A program made the translations under genes and the position numbers. A stretch of 28,733 bases of DNA. Origin: Phycomyces blakesleeanus NRRL 1555(-). Its lineage: Eukaryota; Mucoromycota; Mucoromycetes; Mucorales; Phycomycetaceae. Under the pieces are notes generated by a model. That model saw only the letters and a list, made by a program, of their open reading frames with translations. It had not been told where the DNA came from and made no database searches. The stretch lies in the NCBI RefSeq assembly GCF_001638985.1, contig NW_017265150.1, forward strand, positions 869,789-898,521, written 5' to 3'. Below, one piece after another: positions 11,673 through 20,408 of the stretch (position 1 is the first letter of the stretch; each line of letters begins with the position of its first letter).

Positions 11673-12910
11673 AGATCAGAGAATGAAGGGATGGTGATGC
11701 TGGCAGTATGTATAGAGATGTCCAAGTCTTTTTTGGTGGGTCGTGGGGGAACAATCTCAGCTAGTTGGTCATCACTAATCCATCCCTGAGAGCAAAAGGA
11801 ACGTGCAACAGCAAACTTGACAGGAGCCCTAATGAATTCAATGGCACGTAGCATACGATCATTGTGAACATGTATAGCTTTTGTTGCCCTATCATCAAGT
11901 GAAAGAGAGGCCAGAGCTGGGTCACGGAGGTGAACAGGGTCCAGAGAATCAAAGTTATCCAAAGTAGTAACACCATAACTCGCCAAGATAGTCTTGAGCT
12001 CAGGAGCATACTCATTATGTACAAGCATTCCCATCACCTTACGATCAGGATAGTGGAGATCCAGCACACGTGCATTGCCTATCTTTAATTTCCTAAGACG
12101 TTGACGTTGAGTACTAATGGGAAGACAGATAGCATTAGGTACATAAACAATTTGAAACCCCTGATCAGCATTTTCTTTAATTGTCATGCCACGAACAACA
12201 GCAGCAATGGCCCTAGCAGTTGGAGCCCTTTTACGTGGTGTTTTAGAAACGAAAGTCTTGGTGGGTTCAGTGGAATGATGGGTCTGGGATGCAGGAAGTG
12301 ATGGAAAATCAGCCTGAGAAACAACTGGAACAGAGGCAGCAATAGTAGCATATTTGGATGCTGCAGCACCAACAGAAAAATCAACATTCTCCTTTGTCAA
12401 ACGTGCAATAGTGGCGTTTGCAGTAGCAAGAGCCTTACGCAACTCAATGTTCTCTTTTTGAACAGCCTCCAATGCAGAAAGACGTTCATCATAAGCCTGG
12501 AAACGGTCCCAAATATCCTGAAGAGTGGGCATTACAGTTGGAAGAACAGGTGCAATGTCAGATTCAATTTCATGGATATCTGCCATGGAAATACTATGAC
12601 CCAAGATGGAAACAGAAGGGGACACAACAGGCTCACTTGCAGAATGAACTTCAGGAATTTTGTGTTGGACTGCATTGATCAAAGATTGCATGGATGAAGC
12701 AGTAAATGTTGCACCACATTTGCATTTAAACTGTGGGCTACCAGTACGAGAAGTAGACCCATTAGAAACAATTTTGCCTGTAGTCTGGCAATGTGAACAG
12801 GACAAAACATTGTGCAATTTTTTAAAGTCTGCCTTGAGGCCAGACAAAATGAGAGCAGTGGGAGTAGGGTGGCCAGTGGAATTAATCACCTGTTTTTGGG
12901 AACCAATCAT
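11669..12910 (-). CDS. LINE ORF1 protein, copy A
   Basis: A 413-residue protein starting at the first ATG of the element. The frame is open for 82 more codons upstream but without any ATG. Visible parts are a C-x2-C...C-x-C zinc-ribbon-like cluster (Cys 38, 41, 63, 65), a leucine-heptad coiled coil at about 131-176, and a basic T-P-R-K-R-A-P patch at about 224-230. A conserved C-terminal half of unknown fold follows. There are no CCHC knuckles, which many LINE ORF1 proteins carry. By analogy with other LINEs it should bind element RNA and oligomerise through the coiled coil. The TGA stop overlaps the ORF2 start. Differences from copies B and C are few (for example S to P, R to H, D to G, P to S). 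Confidence 0.85.
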   Translation of the reverse strand: MIGSQKQVINSTGHPTPTALILSGLKADFKKLHNVLSCSHCQTTGKIVSNGSTSRTGSPQFKCKCGATFTASSMQSLINAVQHKIPEVHSASEPVVSPSVSILGHSISMADIHEIESDIAPVLPTVMPTLQDIWDRFQAYDERLSALEAVQKENIELRKALATANATIARLTKENVDFSVGAAASKYATIAASVPVVSQADFPSLPASQTHHSTEPTKTFVSKTPRKRAPTARAIAAVVRGMTIKENADQGFQIVYVPNAICLPISTQRQRLRKLKIGNARVLDLHYPDRKVMGMLVHNEYAPELKTILASYGVTTLDNFDSLDPVHLRDPALASLSLDDRATKAIHVHNDRMLRAIEFIRAPVKFAVARSFCSQGWISDDQLAEIVPPRPTKKDLDISIHTASITIPSFSDL

Positions 12911-13338
12911 TGTTGGAGGAGCTTGAAAAAAAATTTCGTGGGAACCAGGAGCAGGCAAAGCAGAAAAAGAAAGGTCTGAAACTGGGACAAAAAAGTGCGA
13001 AGTTGATGGTAAAACACCAGGACCACCTTCAGAGAAGGAGAAAAGAGCTGGAGACGATAACAGAGGTACAGGCAATCGAGATGTAGTTGGAGATGCTGAC
13101 AATCTTGAGTGATTTCGGCGCAGATGTGAAGATGATTGCAATGATGATTCCAACAATTTGAAAAAAAGTCAATTAAAAAAAATGAAAATTGGTAGATATA
13201 TAAAAACAACTATGACAATCAATCCTGCTGCAAAAAACAGATAGGTTTGATATAGTAGTTATAGAGAAAAAGAGGTAAAAGTAAAACTGTGCGGGGTTTG
13301 AATTCAAAAAATAATTTGGTTGTGGAAGAGAGTGTGTG

Positions 13339-13353
13339 GGTTTCTTGGTGTAG
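13339..13353 (+). repeat. 15-bp tRNA-Val target-site duplication (between A and B)
   Basis: GGTTTCTTGGTGTAG again, between the 5' end of copy A and the 3' end of copy B. It is identical to tRNA-Val nucleotides 1-15. No other part of a tRNA is present here. Confidence 0.93.
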
Positions 13354-13610
13354 GTAAAAGATTTTTATTGAAAGGCTAGTGGGCACACGCACTATAGAGC
13401 TATTGCCCGCCTTTAAGAGTACAAAAAAGAATAATAGAAAGGAAAAAAACCCAAGGGGGAAAATGGGAAAAACTAGAAAGGGAAACTAAGCTAGGGGATA
13501 CAAAAAAAGGGAGATAAGGATAAAATATGAAGCATGCATGAAATTCATGCAATAAATGGAAACTAAGACTAATACAGATCTAGACTAAAAATAAAAGGAG
13601 ATGGCCAGTC

Positions 13611-16600
13611 TCATTTGGGTAGCCAGTTCAAGAAGAGTTGTCCTCTGTCTGTTGCAGCATGATCAGCAAGATCAACCCCAGGGAGACAGATCTGTTCTAT
13701 GTCCAACATTATTCTACAAAGAATTGGCCAAGTAAAGATCCAGAAGGCATTGTTCTTGTTGTTTTTAGGTTTCTTCAGAGGCAGCATATTGAGTACATAA
13801 TCAATTGGATTGGGTTGTACTGTAGAATAGAGATGGAGACGAATTGCAGCTCCAGTGCACTCAATGACATGATGACGGCTGGTGGTATGCAATCCACAGG
13901 AACAAGGTTGAGGACGTCCAGGAAGCCACCCCATACGCCAACGTATGAATCTACTACGTTCATAGTTAGTCATGGGAAGCCAGAGAATAGGGTCAACACC
14001 AAGAGAAGGACGGCAAGCAGAGAGAAGTATTTGTTGAGAGCGTTGCAAGGAGAGGCCCTGGTTCAAAAATGAACGAATGGCATGCTTGCAAGCTTTAGAA
14101 TCAGCATTCTGACGATTGGAGAGAGACAACCAAATGGGATTAGCTAAAAGCTTAAACCATTGGTGTGCTGGGTTTGTAAGAACAGGTCGAAGAAGAGTAA
14201 ACAGAGCCTCATCAGGCAACCAGAAAGCACGATATACAAACTTGAAACCAAGAGTCAAGATCCTCTCCCTCATGCTAGGAAGATTCCCAAGGTGACGGAA
14301 AACAGATGTAGAAGATGTGGAGTGACCTCCAAAAATCATGCGTAAGCATGTGTTCTGGGCCTTTTCAAGCACAGCAACTTGTTTGATGTTGAAGCAGGAT
14401 ATTGCCAGGCCATACTCAAATTGTGGACGAATAAACTGGCGATACAAACGAATTGAGAGTAGACGTGACAACCCAGTGTGATTGACACCAAGTGATTGAA
14501 GAGCACGCATGCTGTTGATAGCAGAGACACAATTACGAGAGATGAGAAGAGATGGATCAATAGTCCCCTTTGCTGAGAAGGGAACACCAAGGTAAGGAAA
14601 CGAATGAGCATGAGGAATAGGCACATTGTAGAGAGAGAATGACAAAGGAGAAAGAGAACAAGAATGGTGAAGGATCATGCACTTGGTGGGACTCCAACGA
14701 TATCCTAGCTCTTGAGAATGTTGTTCAGCAGAATTCAGAATGACAGGCATAGCTTCTGGTGTAGCAATGATGGCAACATCGTCAGCAAAAAGTAGTGAAT
14801 TGACTAATTGATCATTGAGTCTTGTGGCAGCAGTCTGATTAAATACTGTGTTACAAAGTTCCCCTGCAGCACGAAGAGCAACTGGTAGAGAATTTATGTA
14901 CACGGAATAAAGGTGGGGAGAAAGCACAGATCCTTGCATAACGCCAGTCAATGGTTGGAATGATCTGGATGTTGCACCAGAAAGCAACACCTCAACTTGA
15001 ACGTTGTCAAAAAGACTTTGTAACAAAGCTAACATAGCATCAGAGGCAAGAGGACGTAACGATGTCCATACTACAGAACGATCAACAGTGTCATATGCAG
15101 ACTTGATATCAAGAAAAGCCAAGACTGGTGGTGCTTTGAATAGAGCTGTGTGACGACGGACCATCTCATGGAGACAAAGAACTTGATCAAGGGAGCTACG
15201 TTGACGTTGGAATCCACCCTGTGCAATGTCAATTGTTGGAGACACATCTTCAAGAGGAAACTGTAGACAATATTCCATGGCTTTTCTCAGGATAGACGTT
15301 AAGCTAATGGGACGATAGTTAGCAGGGTCATGAGTATCACCCTTTTTAAAGATGGGGACAACTTGTGCAGTACGCCATGCGAGAGGTGCAGAACCCCATT
15401 GCCAACAAAGCTGGAACAAAAGACAAAGAACAGGAGAGACTTGCTTAACAATTGGGTGAAGCATTTCAGCACGAAGATGGTCAACACCAGGAGCCTTGCG
15501 TGTAGGAAGCTTGAGAATTGCACTCTCTACAGAAAGATGAGTAAAAGGACATGATTCATCAATTGCAATTGGTGATGAAATCATCACTGTCTGGTCTGGA
15601 GGGCGGCGTGCAGGAAGAAATTGACCTGAGAAAATCTGTTGAAGATGATCAGCCATTTTGTTAGCAGCTACTTGAGGTCCACCCGGATCCACAAAGACAG
15701 GACTGGTTTGACGATGGCTTTTAATACGTTTCATTGTTGCTGTGGTCTTTGCAAAGTCTTGTGTTGCCAATTTGTTGCAGAATTCTTTCCATGTTTCACG
15801 TCGACGACGCTGGACTGACAACCTAACAGCATGACATGCATCCTGATGGCGCATCCAGCATATAGCCTTCTGCAAACCACTAGAATGACGCCAGCGTTGG
15901 TAGCTGCGTTCTCTCAGATCCATTGCTTGTTGAAGGTCCACTGACCAGAACCAGTACTTTTGCATGGTACGTGGTGTACGACGACCAACAGCAGTGTCCA
16001 GAGCATCATAGATAGCTTGAGCAAAAGCAGAGCACAGAGAATCTACAGGAGGAGGAGAAGAAGAAGAAAGGAAAGCACTGAACTGCTCTGTCAGATTGTC
16101 CAATGACCCAGAAGCTGTATCAATGTAGATCTTGAGAGTGTCAGGCTGAGCAAGCCCGGAAAGATTCCAAAGTAGGCGCGGATGGTTAGTAGGGGGAGGG
16201 GGAGGTGAAACATAGGGAGTGAAAGTGAGGTTGACCATTTTGTGATCAGAGCCTAAAGAAAGATCAGAACGAATTTGCATAGAAGGATTGAGAAGGGGGG
16301 ATGTAGAAAGAAATAAATCAATGACACTGGAACGTGAGGTACCAGAGCCACCAGAAAGAAAGGTAGGAATACCAAATGCAAGTAATTCATTCCAACAAGT
16401 GAGACCAGTTGCCTGAATCCACTGAAGAAAAGAAGTTCCTCGCGAAGTGATAGCATGGTCACCAAGAAAGGATCCCATACGTGAATTAAAATCACCACAA
16501 AAAATAGTGTTAGAAGAAGGAATAGAAGAAGAATAGAGGGGGAGGTCATAAAGAATAGAAATTGCATCGTCATCAGAAAGAGAAGGGGGAAGATAAATGC

Positions 16601-16907
16601 AATGAATAAGAAAATCAAATACAATACAAGAAAGAACATAAGGAGAAGAAGAAGGAACAATAGAAATGGGGTAAGGGAAAGAAGGATTTACAAGAAGAGA
16701 AATACCCATGCAGCCACGGCTAGCATTGGGGACAGACTGACCATAGGTATGGTACTGCTGCCAAGAAGTAGGATAACGATGGGGGGACAAAAGCCACGTT
16801 TCAGTGATAAAAAGAAGGGAAGTAAGTGGAGCGTATGAAAGGATTGTAGGTATGGTCTGTTTTGCAAGACCATTTGCATTCCATAATGTAATTGTTACTG
16901 AATTCAT
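13611..16907 (-). CDS. LINE ORF2: apurinic-type endonuclease plus reverse transcriptase, intact
   Basis: A 1098-residue protein. The N-terminal exonuclease-endonuclease-phosphatase domain spans about 1-230: W-N-A-N-G-L at 9-14, E-T-W-L with Glu 36, G-D-F-N at 138-141, S-V-I-D-L with Asp 197, and S-D-H at 220-222. This domain should make the target nick. The reverse transcriptase is central: K-A-P-G-V-D-H, N-Y-R-P-I-S-L, G-G-F-Q-R-Q-R-S, F-L-D-I-K-S-A-Y-D, G-V-M-Q-G-S-V-L-S-P and F-A-D-D at 707-710. A C-x-C-x7-H-x4-C zinc motif lies at 1002-1017. No RNase H domain is evident. The ATG overlaps the ORF1 TGA as ATGA, which suggests termination-reinitiation. The protein should carry out target-primed reverse transcription at tRNA-Val genes; the target comes from the flanks and the enzymology from the family. 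Confidence 0.95.
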   Translation of the reverse strand: MNSVTITLWNANGLAKQTIPTILSYAPLTSLLFITETWLLSPHRYPTSWQQYHTYGQSVPNASRGCMGISLLVNPSFPYPISIVPSSSPYVLSCIVFDFLIHCIYLPPSLSDDDAISILYDLPLYSSSIPSSNTIFCGDFNSRMGSFLGDHAITSRGTSFLQWIQATGLTCWNELLAFGIPTFLSGGSGTSRSSVIDLFLSTSPLLNPSMQIRSDLSLGSDHKMVNLTFTPYVSPPPPPTNHPRLLWNLSGLAQPDTLKIYIDTASGSLDNLTEQFSAFLSSSSPPPVDSLCSAFAQAIYDALDTAVGRRTPRTMQKYWFWSVDLQQAMDLRERSYQRWRHSSGLQKAICWMRHQDACHAVRLSVQRRRRETWKEFCNKLATQDFAKTTATMKRIKSHRQTSPVFVDPGGPQVAANKMADHLQQIFSGQFLPARRPPDQTVMISSPIAIDESCPFTHLSVESAILKLPTRKAPGVDHLRAEMLHPIVKQVSPVLCLLFQLCWQWGSAPLAWRTAQVVPIFKKGDTHDPANYRPISLTSILRKAMEYCLQFPLEDVSPTIDIAQGGFQRQRSSLDQVLCLHEMVRRHTALFKAPPVLAFLDIKSAYDTVDRSVVWTSLRPLASDAMLALLQSLFDNVQVEVLLSGATSRSFQPLTGVMQGSVLSPHLYSVYINSLPVALRAAGELCNTVFNQTAATRLNDQLVNSLLFADDVAIIATPEAMPVILNSAEQHSQELGYRWSPTKCMILHHSCSLSPLSFSLYNVPIPHAHSFPYLGVPFSAKGTIDPSLLISRNCVSAINSMRALQSLGVNHTGLSRLLSIRLYRQFIRPQFEYGLAISCFNIKQVAVLEKAQNTCLRMIFGGHSTSSTSVFRHLGNLPSMRERILTLGFKFVYRAFWLPDEALFTLLRPVLTNPAHQWFKLLANPIWLSLSNRQNADSKACKHAIRSFLNQGLSLQRSQQILLSACRPSLGVDPILWLPMTNYERSRFIRWRMGWLPGRPQPCSCGLHTTSRHHVIECTGAAIRLHLYSTVQPNPIDYVLNMLPLKKPKNNKNNAFWIFTWPILCRIMLDIEQICLPGVDLADHAATDRGQLFLNWLPK

Positions 16908-18360
16908 AGATCAGAGAATGAAGGGATGGTGATGCTGGCAGTATGTATAGAGATGTCCAAGTCTTTTTTGGTGGGTCGTGGGGGAACAATCTCAGCTAGT
17001 TGGTCATCACTAATCCATCCCTGAGAGCAAAAGGAACGTGCAACAGCAAACTTGACAGGAGCCCTAATGAATTCAATGGCACGTAGCATACGATCATTGT
17101 GAACNNNNNNNNNNNNNNNNNNNNNNNNNNNNNNNNNNNNNNNNNNNNNNNNNNNNNNNNNNNNNNNNNNNNNNNNNNNNNNNNNNNNNNNNNNNNNNNN
17201 NNNNTCTCAGCTAGTTGGTCATCACTAATCCATCCCTGAGAGCAAAAGGAACGTGCAACAGCAAACTTGACAGGAGCCCTAATGAATTCAATGGCACGTA
17301 GCATACAATCATTGTAAACATGTATAGCTTTTGTTGCCCTATCATCAAGTGAAAGAGAGGCCAGAGCTGGGTCACGGAGGTGAACAGGGTCCAGAGGATC
17401 AAAGTTATCCAAAGTAGTAACACCATAACTCGCCAAGATAGTCTTGAGCTCAGGAGCATACTCATTATGTACAAGCATTCCCATCACCTTACGATCAGGA
17501 TAGTGGAGATCCAGCACACGTGCATTGTCTATCTTTAATTTCCTAAGACGTTGACGTTGAGTACTAATGGGAAGACAGATAGCATTAGGTACATAAACAA
17601 TTTGAAACCCCTGATCAGCATTTTCTTTAATTGTCATGCCACGAACAACAGCAGCAATGGCCCTAGCAGTTGGAGCCCTTTTACGTGGTGTTTTAGAAAC
17701 GAAAGTCTTGGTGGGTTCAGTGGAATGATGGGTCTGGGATGCAGGAAGTGATGGAAAATCAGCCTGAGAAACAACTGGAACAGAGGCAGCAATAGTAGCA
17801 TATTTGGATGCTGCAGCACCAACAGAAAAATCAACATTCTCCTTTGTCAAACGTGCAATAGTGGCGTTTGCAGTAGCAAGAGCCTTACGCAACTCAATGT
17901 TCTCTTTTTGAACAGCCTCCAATGCAGAAAGACGTTCATCATAAGCCTGGAAACGGTCCCAAATATCCTGAAGAGTGGGCATTACAGTTGGAAGAACAGG
18001 TGCAATGTCAGATTCAATTTCATGGATATCTGCCATGGAAATACTATGACCCAAGATGGAAACAGAAGGAGACACAACAGGCTCACTTGCAGAATGAACT
18101 TCAGGAATTTTGTGTTGGACTGCATTGATCAAAGATTGCATGGATGAAGCAGTAAATGTTGCACCACATTTGCATTTAAACTGTGGGCTACCAGTACGAG
18201 AAGTAGACCCATTAGAAACAATTTTGCCTGTAGTCTGGCAATGTGAACAGGACAAAACATTGTGCAATTTTTTAAAGTCTGCCTTGAGGCCAGACAAAAT
18301 GAGAGCAGTGGGAGTAGGGCGGCCAGTGGAATTAATCACCTGTTTTTGGGAACCAATCAT
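16904..18360 (-). CDS. LINE ORF1, copy B, split by an assembly gap
   Basis: The same 413-residue ORF1 as in copies A and C, with first ATG at 18358-18360. The right contig carries the frame from 18360 to the gap edge at 17205, ending ...S-D-D-Q-L-A-E. The left contig restarts about 115 bp earlier in the gene and runs 17104-16904 to the TGA stop. The 100 Ns plus the duplicated 115 bp make a straight translation across the gap meaningless. Private differences from A and C (R to Q, H to Y, R to C) all fit C-to-T or G-to-A changes. The true gene is probably intact. Confidence 0.75.
16990..17104. repeat. Left copy of the 115-bp overlap beside the gap
   Basis: Matches 17205-17319 except at two positions (CG versus CA, and GTGAAC versus GTAAAC). 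It is best read as two contig ends covering the same part of ORF1 that were not merged. Confidence 0.88.
17105..17204. other. Assembly gap of 100 N
   Basis: Exactly 100 N, a usual scaffolding placeholder, inside ORF1 of LINE copy B. Confidence 0.98.
17205..17319. repeat. Right copy of the 115-bp overlap beside the gap
   Basis: Second copy of 16990-17104, with two mismatches. It creates a false duplication in the scaffold. Confidence 0.88.
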
Positions 18361-18787
18361 TGTTGGAGGAGCTTGAAAAAAAATTTCGTGGGAACCAGGA
18401 GCAGGCAAAGCAGAAAAAGAAAGGTCTGAAACTGGGACAAAAAAGTGCGAAGTTGATGGTAAAACACCAGAACCACCTTCAGAGAAGGAGAAAAGAGCTG
18501 GAGACGATAACAGAGGTACAGGCAATTGAGATGTAGTTGGAGATGCTGACAATCTTGAGTGATTTCGGCGCAGATGTGAAGATGATTGCAATGATGATTC
18601 CAACAATTTGAAAAAAAGTCAATTAAAAAAAATGAAAATTGGTAGATATATAAAAACAACTATGACAATCAATCCTGCTGCAAAAAACAGATAGGTTTGA
18701 TATAGTAGTTATAGAGAAAAAGAGGTAAAAGTAAAACTGTGCTGGGTTTGACTTTAAAAAATAATTTGGTTGTGGAAGAGAGTGTGT

Positions 18788-18861
18788 GGTTTCTTGGTGT
18801 AGTTGGTTATCACGTCTGTCTAACACACAGACGGTCGCCAGTTCAAGTCTGGCAGAAATCA
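18788..18861 (+). tRNA. tRNA-Val(AAC)
   Basis: A 74-nt intronless cloverleaf. The acceptor stem GGTTTCT pairs with AGAAATC (one G-T pair), with discriminator A. The D arm closes GTG/CAC, and the anticodon stem is TCTGT/ACAGA with loop CTAACAC, anticodon AAC. The T stem is GCCAG/CTGGC with loop TTCAAGT. CCA is not encoded. The gene is complete even though LINE copy B abuts nucleotide 1. Its Pol III promoter boxes are internal, so it can probably still be transcribed. Identical to the gene at 25108-25181. Confidence 0.96.
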
Positions 18862-18868
18862 TTTTTTT
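18862..18868 (+). terminator. Pol III terminator (T7) of tRNA-Val
   Basis: A run of seven T directly after the discriminator base. Confidence 0.85.
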
Positions 18869-18969
18869 ACGATTTGTTAGTGTTGTCGGACATTATTTTT
18901 GATGAATCCGAGAAATCGGGATAATTGACCGCAGCAGTTCTGTATGTCAAAGATACCTCATAGATAACG

Positions 18970-19032
18970 AACCGCAGTAATGTCTTGTAAAGATTAACCA
19001 CAGTAACATCTTCTGAGCATCAACCGCAGTAA
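18970..19032 (+). promoter_or_regulatory. Three 26-bp-spaced direct repeats in U3
   Basis: AACCGCAGTAA at 18970, AACCACAGTAA at 18996 and AACCGCAGTAA at 19022 lie exactly 26 bp apart, upstream of the TATA box. A related ACCGCAG occurs at 18928. The same array is in the 3' LTR. The shorter solo LTR at 24310 has lost most of it. They look like activator-binding sites; that is inference. Confidence 0.6.
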
Positions 19033-19104
19033 AAGGACTTCTCTTGTAATTAAATAGAGTATAATAGTTTACTGCAGATAATGCGCAGTATTAGTTTAGA
19101 AAAC

Positions 19105-19135
19105 TATATAAGACAATTCAATTCCTATCAATAAA
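19105..19135 (+). promoter_or_regulatory. LTR TATA box and AATAAA signal
   Basis: TATATAAG at 19105-19112 is the likely Pol II TATA box. AATAAA at 19130-19135 lies about 18 bp downstream. The 3' LTR copy of AATAAA would serve for polyadenylation. Confidence 0.65.
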
Positions 19136-19248
19136 AGGCATCTTTGATCCTCTCTTTGATTTTACGTATACTCCTTGATCCCCAGTGGGTTTGACCTTTT
19201 GACTTTGTTATAGTAAAAGGAAGACCAACCCAGATCGGGAACGACAAT

Positions 19249-19260
19249 TGGTAGCTGAAG
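19249..19260 (+). promoter_or_regulatory. Putative primer-binding site
   Basis: Two bases after the LTR end, TGGTAGC complements a tRNA 3' end ...GCTACCA, as in fungal initiator tRNA-Met. The following bases (TGAAG) do not continue the usual initiator match, so the primer tRNA is uncertain. Confidence 0.5.
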
Positions 19261-19286
19261 CTATTTTTCCTCTAACAAGACCTTTG

Positions 19287-20408
19287 ATGAATCCGGTTGA
19301 AAGACACCAAGACATATTTGATAAGAAGACCCTTAGCCAATTCGAGATTGAAGAACGAGTCCAGGACTTGTTACCCAGCGAATTAGTAAACGACTACAAG
19401 AAGAATCAGCGTGTTCCTCATATCCCTGAAGAACAGCGTATTAAGAAGACCCCTGCCCGAGAACAGAAGTGGACCGAACTAGCCACAAAACTAGCCGCAA
19501 CCTTAACAGGAAAGAACAAACAAGAACAAGAAGAAACAATGGCCCCCCAAACCGCCACTCTAACAGCCGAAGCAATTGCTGCTGCCGTCGCCGAAGCAAT
19601 GAAAGCAATCACGGTGCAGCAGGAGGCCCATGCTGAACGAATCAAGCAACCTGATTGCTTCCATGGAGAACGTTCTGCCACAGTAGTGGATGGTTGGCTG
19701 CGCACAGTCGAACGTTACACCAGATACTACAATTTTTCCGCAACAAAAGCCTGTGAATTTGCAGTGAATCTGTTGCGTGACAGAGCAGACACATGGTGGA
19801 GACGCATGGAAGTAAAGGACAAACATCCAACAACCTGGGATGAGTTCAAGATGGCTCTGTCGGGAGAATTCCGTCCAGTCTACTCACTACAGACGTCCAG
19901 GGACCGCCTTGCTCGACTATACCAAACGGGAACAGTCGCAGAGTACATCGACGCGTTCCACGACATCCAGTTGGAGTTGCCTGGAATGAACGATGAAGAA
20001 GCCCTCGACAAGTTTGTCCGCGGACTTCACCCCACCATACGAGGAAATGTTCTTGCCGCCCGACCTGTCGACGTTGACGATGCCTGCAACATCGCTTTGG
20101 CATATGCCAGTGGCCTCCACTTGGGGCAACAGACCAACTACGCACCCGTCCCCCAACCGTACCAACAGACGTACCAACAGCCGTACCAACAGCAGTACAG
20201 TGGTCCCGAGCCCATGGACCTGGATGCAATTCAAGGTCGCCGTAATAACTACCGATCTCGCCCCCCTCAGAAACATAATGTGGCTACTTGCCATTGGTGC
20301 GGCGAAGTTGGTCACTTCAAGAGGAACTGTAGGGATCGATTAGCAGCGATTAGACAGTTAGATGAGGCACGTAGCAAGAAGCAGGGTTTTCGCGAAACAC
20401 AACCGTAA
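19287..20408 (+). CDS. gag: Ty3/gypsy Gag
   Basis: A 373-residue protein from the first in-frame ATG, 40 bp past the 5' LTR; the frame is open back to 19248 without an earlier ATG. It has an Ala/Gln-rich N-terminal part, then the retrotransposon Gag core (W-W-R-R-M-E, W-D-E-F-K, and F-V-R-G-L-H). After these come a Pro-Tyr-Gln-Gln repeat stretch, the P-M-D-L-D-A-I motif common in fungal Ty3 Gag, and one CCHC zinc knuckle (C-H-W-C-G-E-V-G-H-F-K-R-N-C) for RNA binding. It should form the virus-like particle shell. The stop TAA (20406-20408) lies inside the loop of the frameshift hairpin, so ribosomes that do not shift end here. Confidence 0.93.
   Translation: MNPVERHQDIFDKKTLSQFEIEERVQDLLPSELVNDYKKNQRVPHIPEEQRIKKTPAREQKWTELATKLAATLTGKNKQEQEETMAPQTATLTAEAIAAAVAEAMKAITVQQEAHAERIKQPDCFHGERSATVVDGWLRTVERYTRYYNFSATKACEFAVNLLRDRADTWWRRMEVKDKHPTTWDEFKMALSGEFRPVYSLQTSRDRLARLYQTGTVAEYIDAFHDIQLELPGMNDEEALDKFVRGLHPTIRGNVLAARPVDVDDACNIALAYASGLHLGQQTNYAPVPQPYQQTYQQPYQQQYSGPEPMDLDAIQGRRNNYRSRPPQKHNVATCHWCGEVGHFKRNCRDRLAAIRQLDEARSKKQGFRETQP

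Larger units (their letters stand above)
8118..13338 (-). mobile_element. LINE copy A, full length (about 5.2 kb)
   Basis: A full-length non-LTR retrotransposon on the minus strand with a 15-bp tRNA-Val duplication on each side. It has ORF1 (11669-12910) and ORF2 (8375-11672), with a 257-bp 3' UTR and no poly(A) tail. The order is 5' leader, ORF1, ORF2 overlapping by four bases, 3' UTR. One extra base (G at 13338 on the plus strand) lies at the 5' junction compared with copy B. ORF2 has a nonsense codon and a one-base insertion, so this copy cannot move by itself. Confidence 0.93.
13354..18787 (-). mobile_element. LINE copy B, full length, adjoining the intact tRNA-Val
   Basis: The 5' end at 18787 directly abuts nucleotide 1 of the tRNA-Val gene. 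The 3' end at 13354 abuts the 15-bp duplication. The element contains a 100-N gap (17105-17204) flanked by a 115-bp overlap. Without these its length is about 5219 bp, matching copy A. ORF2 is intact and ORF1 is interrupted only by the gap. This is the copy nearest the tRNA, so it is inferred to be the most recent arrival in the stack and potentially autonomous. Confidence 0.93.
18884..19246 (+). repeat. 5' LTR (363 bp)
   Basis: TGTCGG...CGACA. It differs from the 3' LTR by one extra T near 18895, CTGCAG versus CTGCGG, and CCTATC versus TCTATC. It holds the U3 repeats, TATA box and poly(A) signal listed separately. Confidence 0.96.

Noticed and set aside
13338..13338. Extra base at the copy A 5' junction as a cap-derived G
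   Set aside because: On the LINE sense strand the extra base is C, not G, so it does not fit copying of the mRNA cap. Slippage or point insertion is as likely.
13638..14072. 144-codon plus-strand ORF opposite LINE ORF2 (also 8402-8836)
   Set aside because: Antisense shadow of the conserved ORF2 3' part, without any domain. It recurs only because the LINE copies are nearly identical.
16996..18606. A 536-codon frame through the N gap
   Set aside because: It reads through Ns and the false 115-bp overlap. After the gap it is out of the ORF1 frame.
19248..19286. Upstream start for gag
   Set aside because: The frame is open from a TTG at 19248 overlapping the primer-binding site. The first ATG is at 19287.
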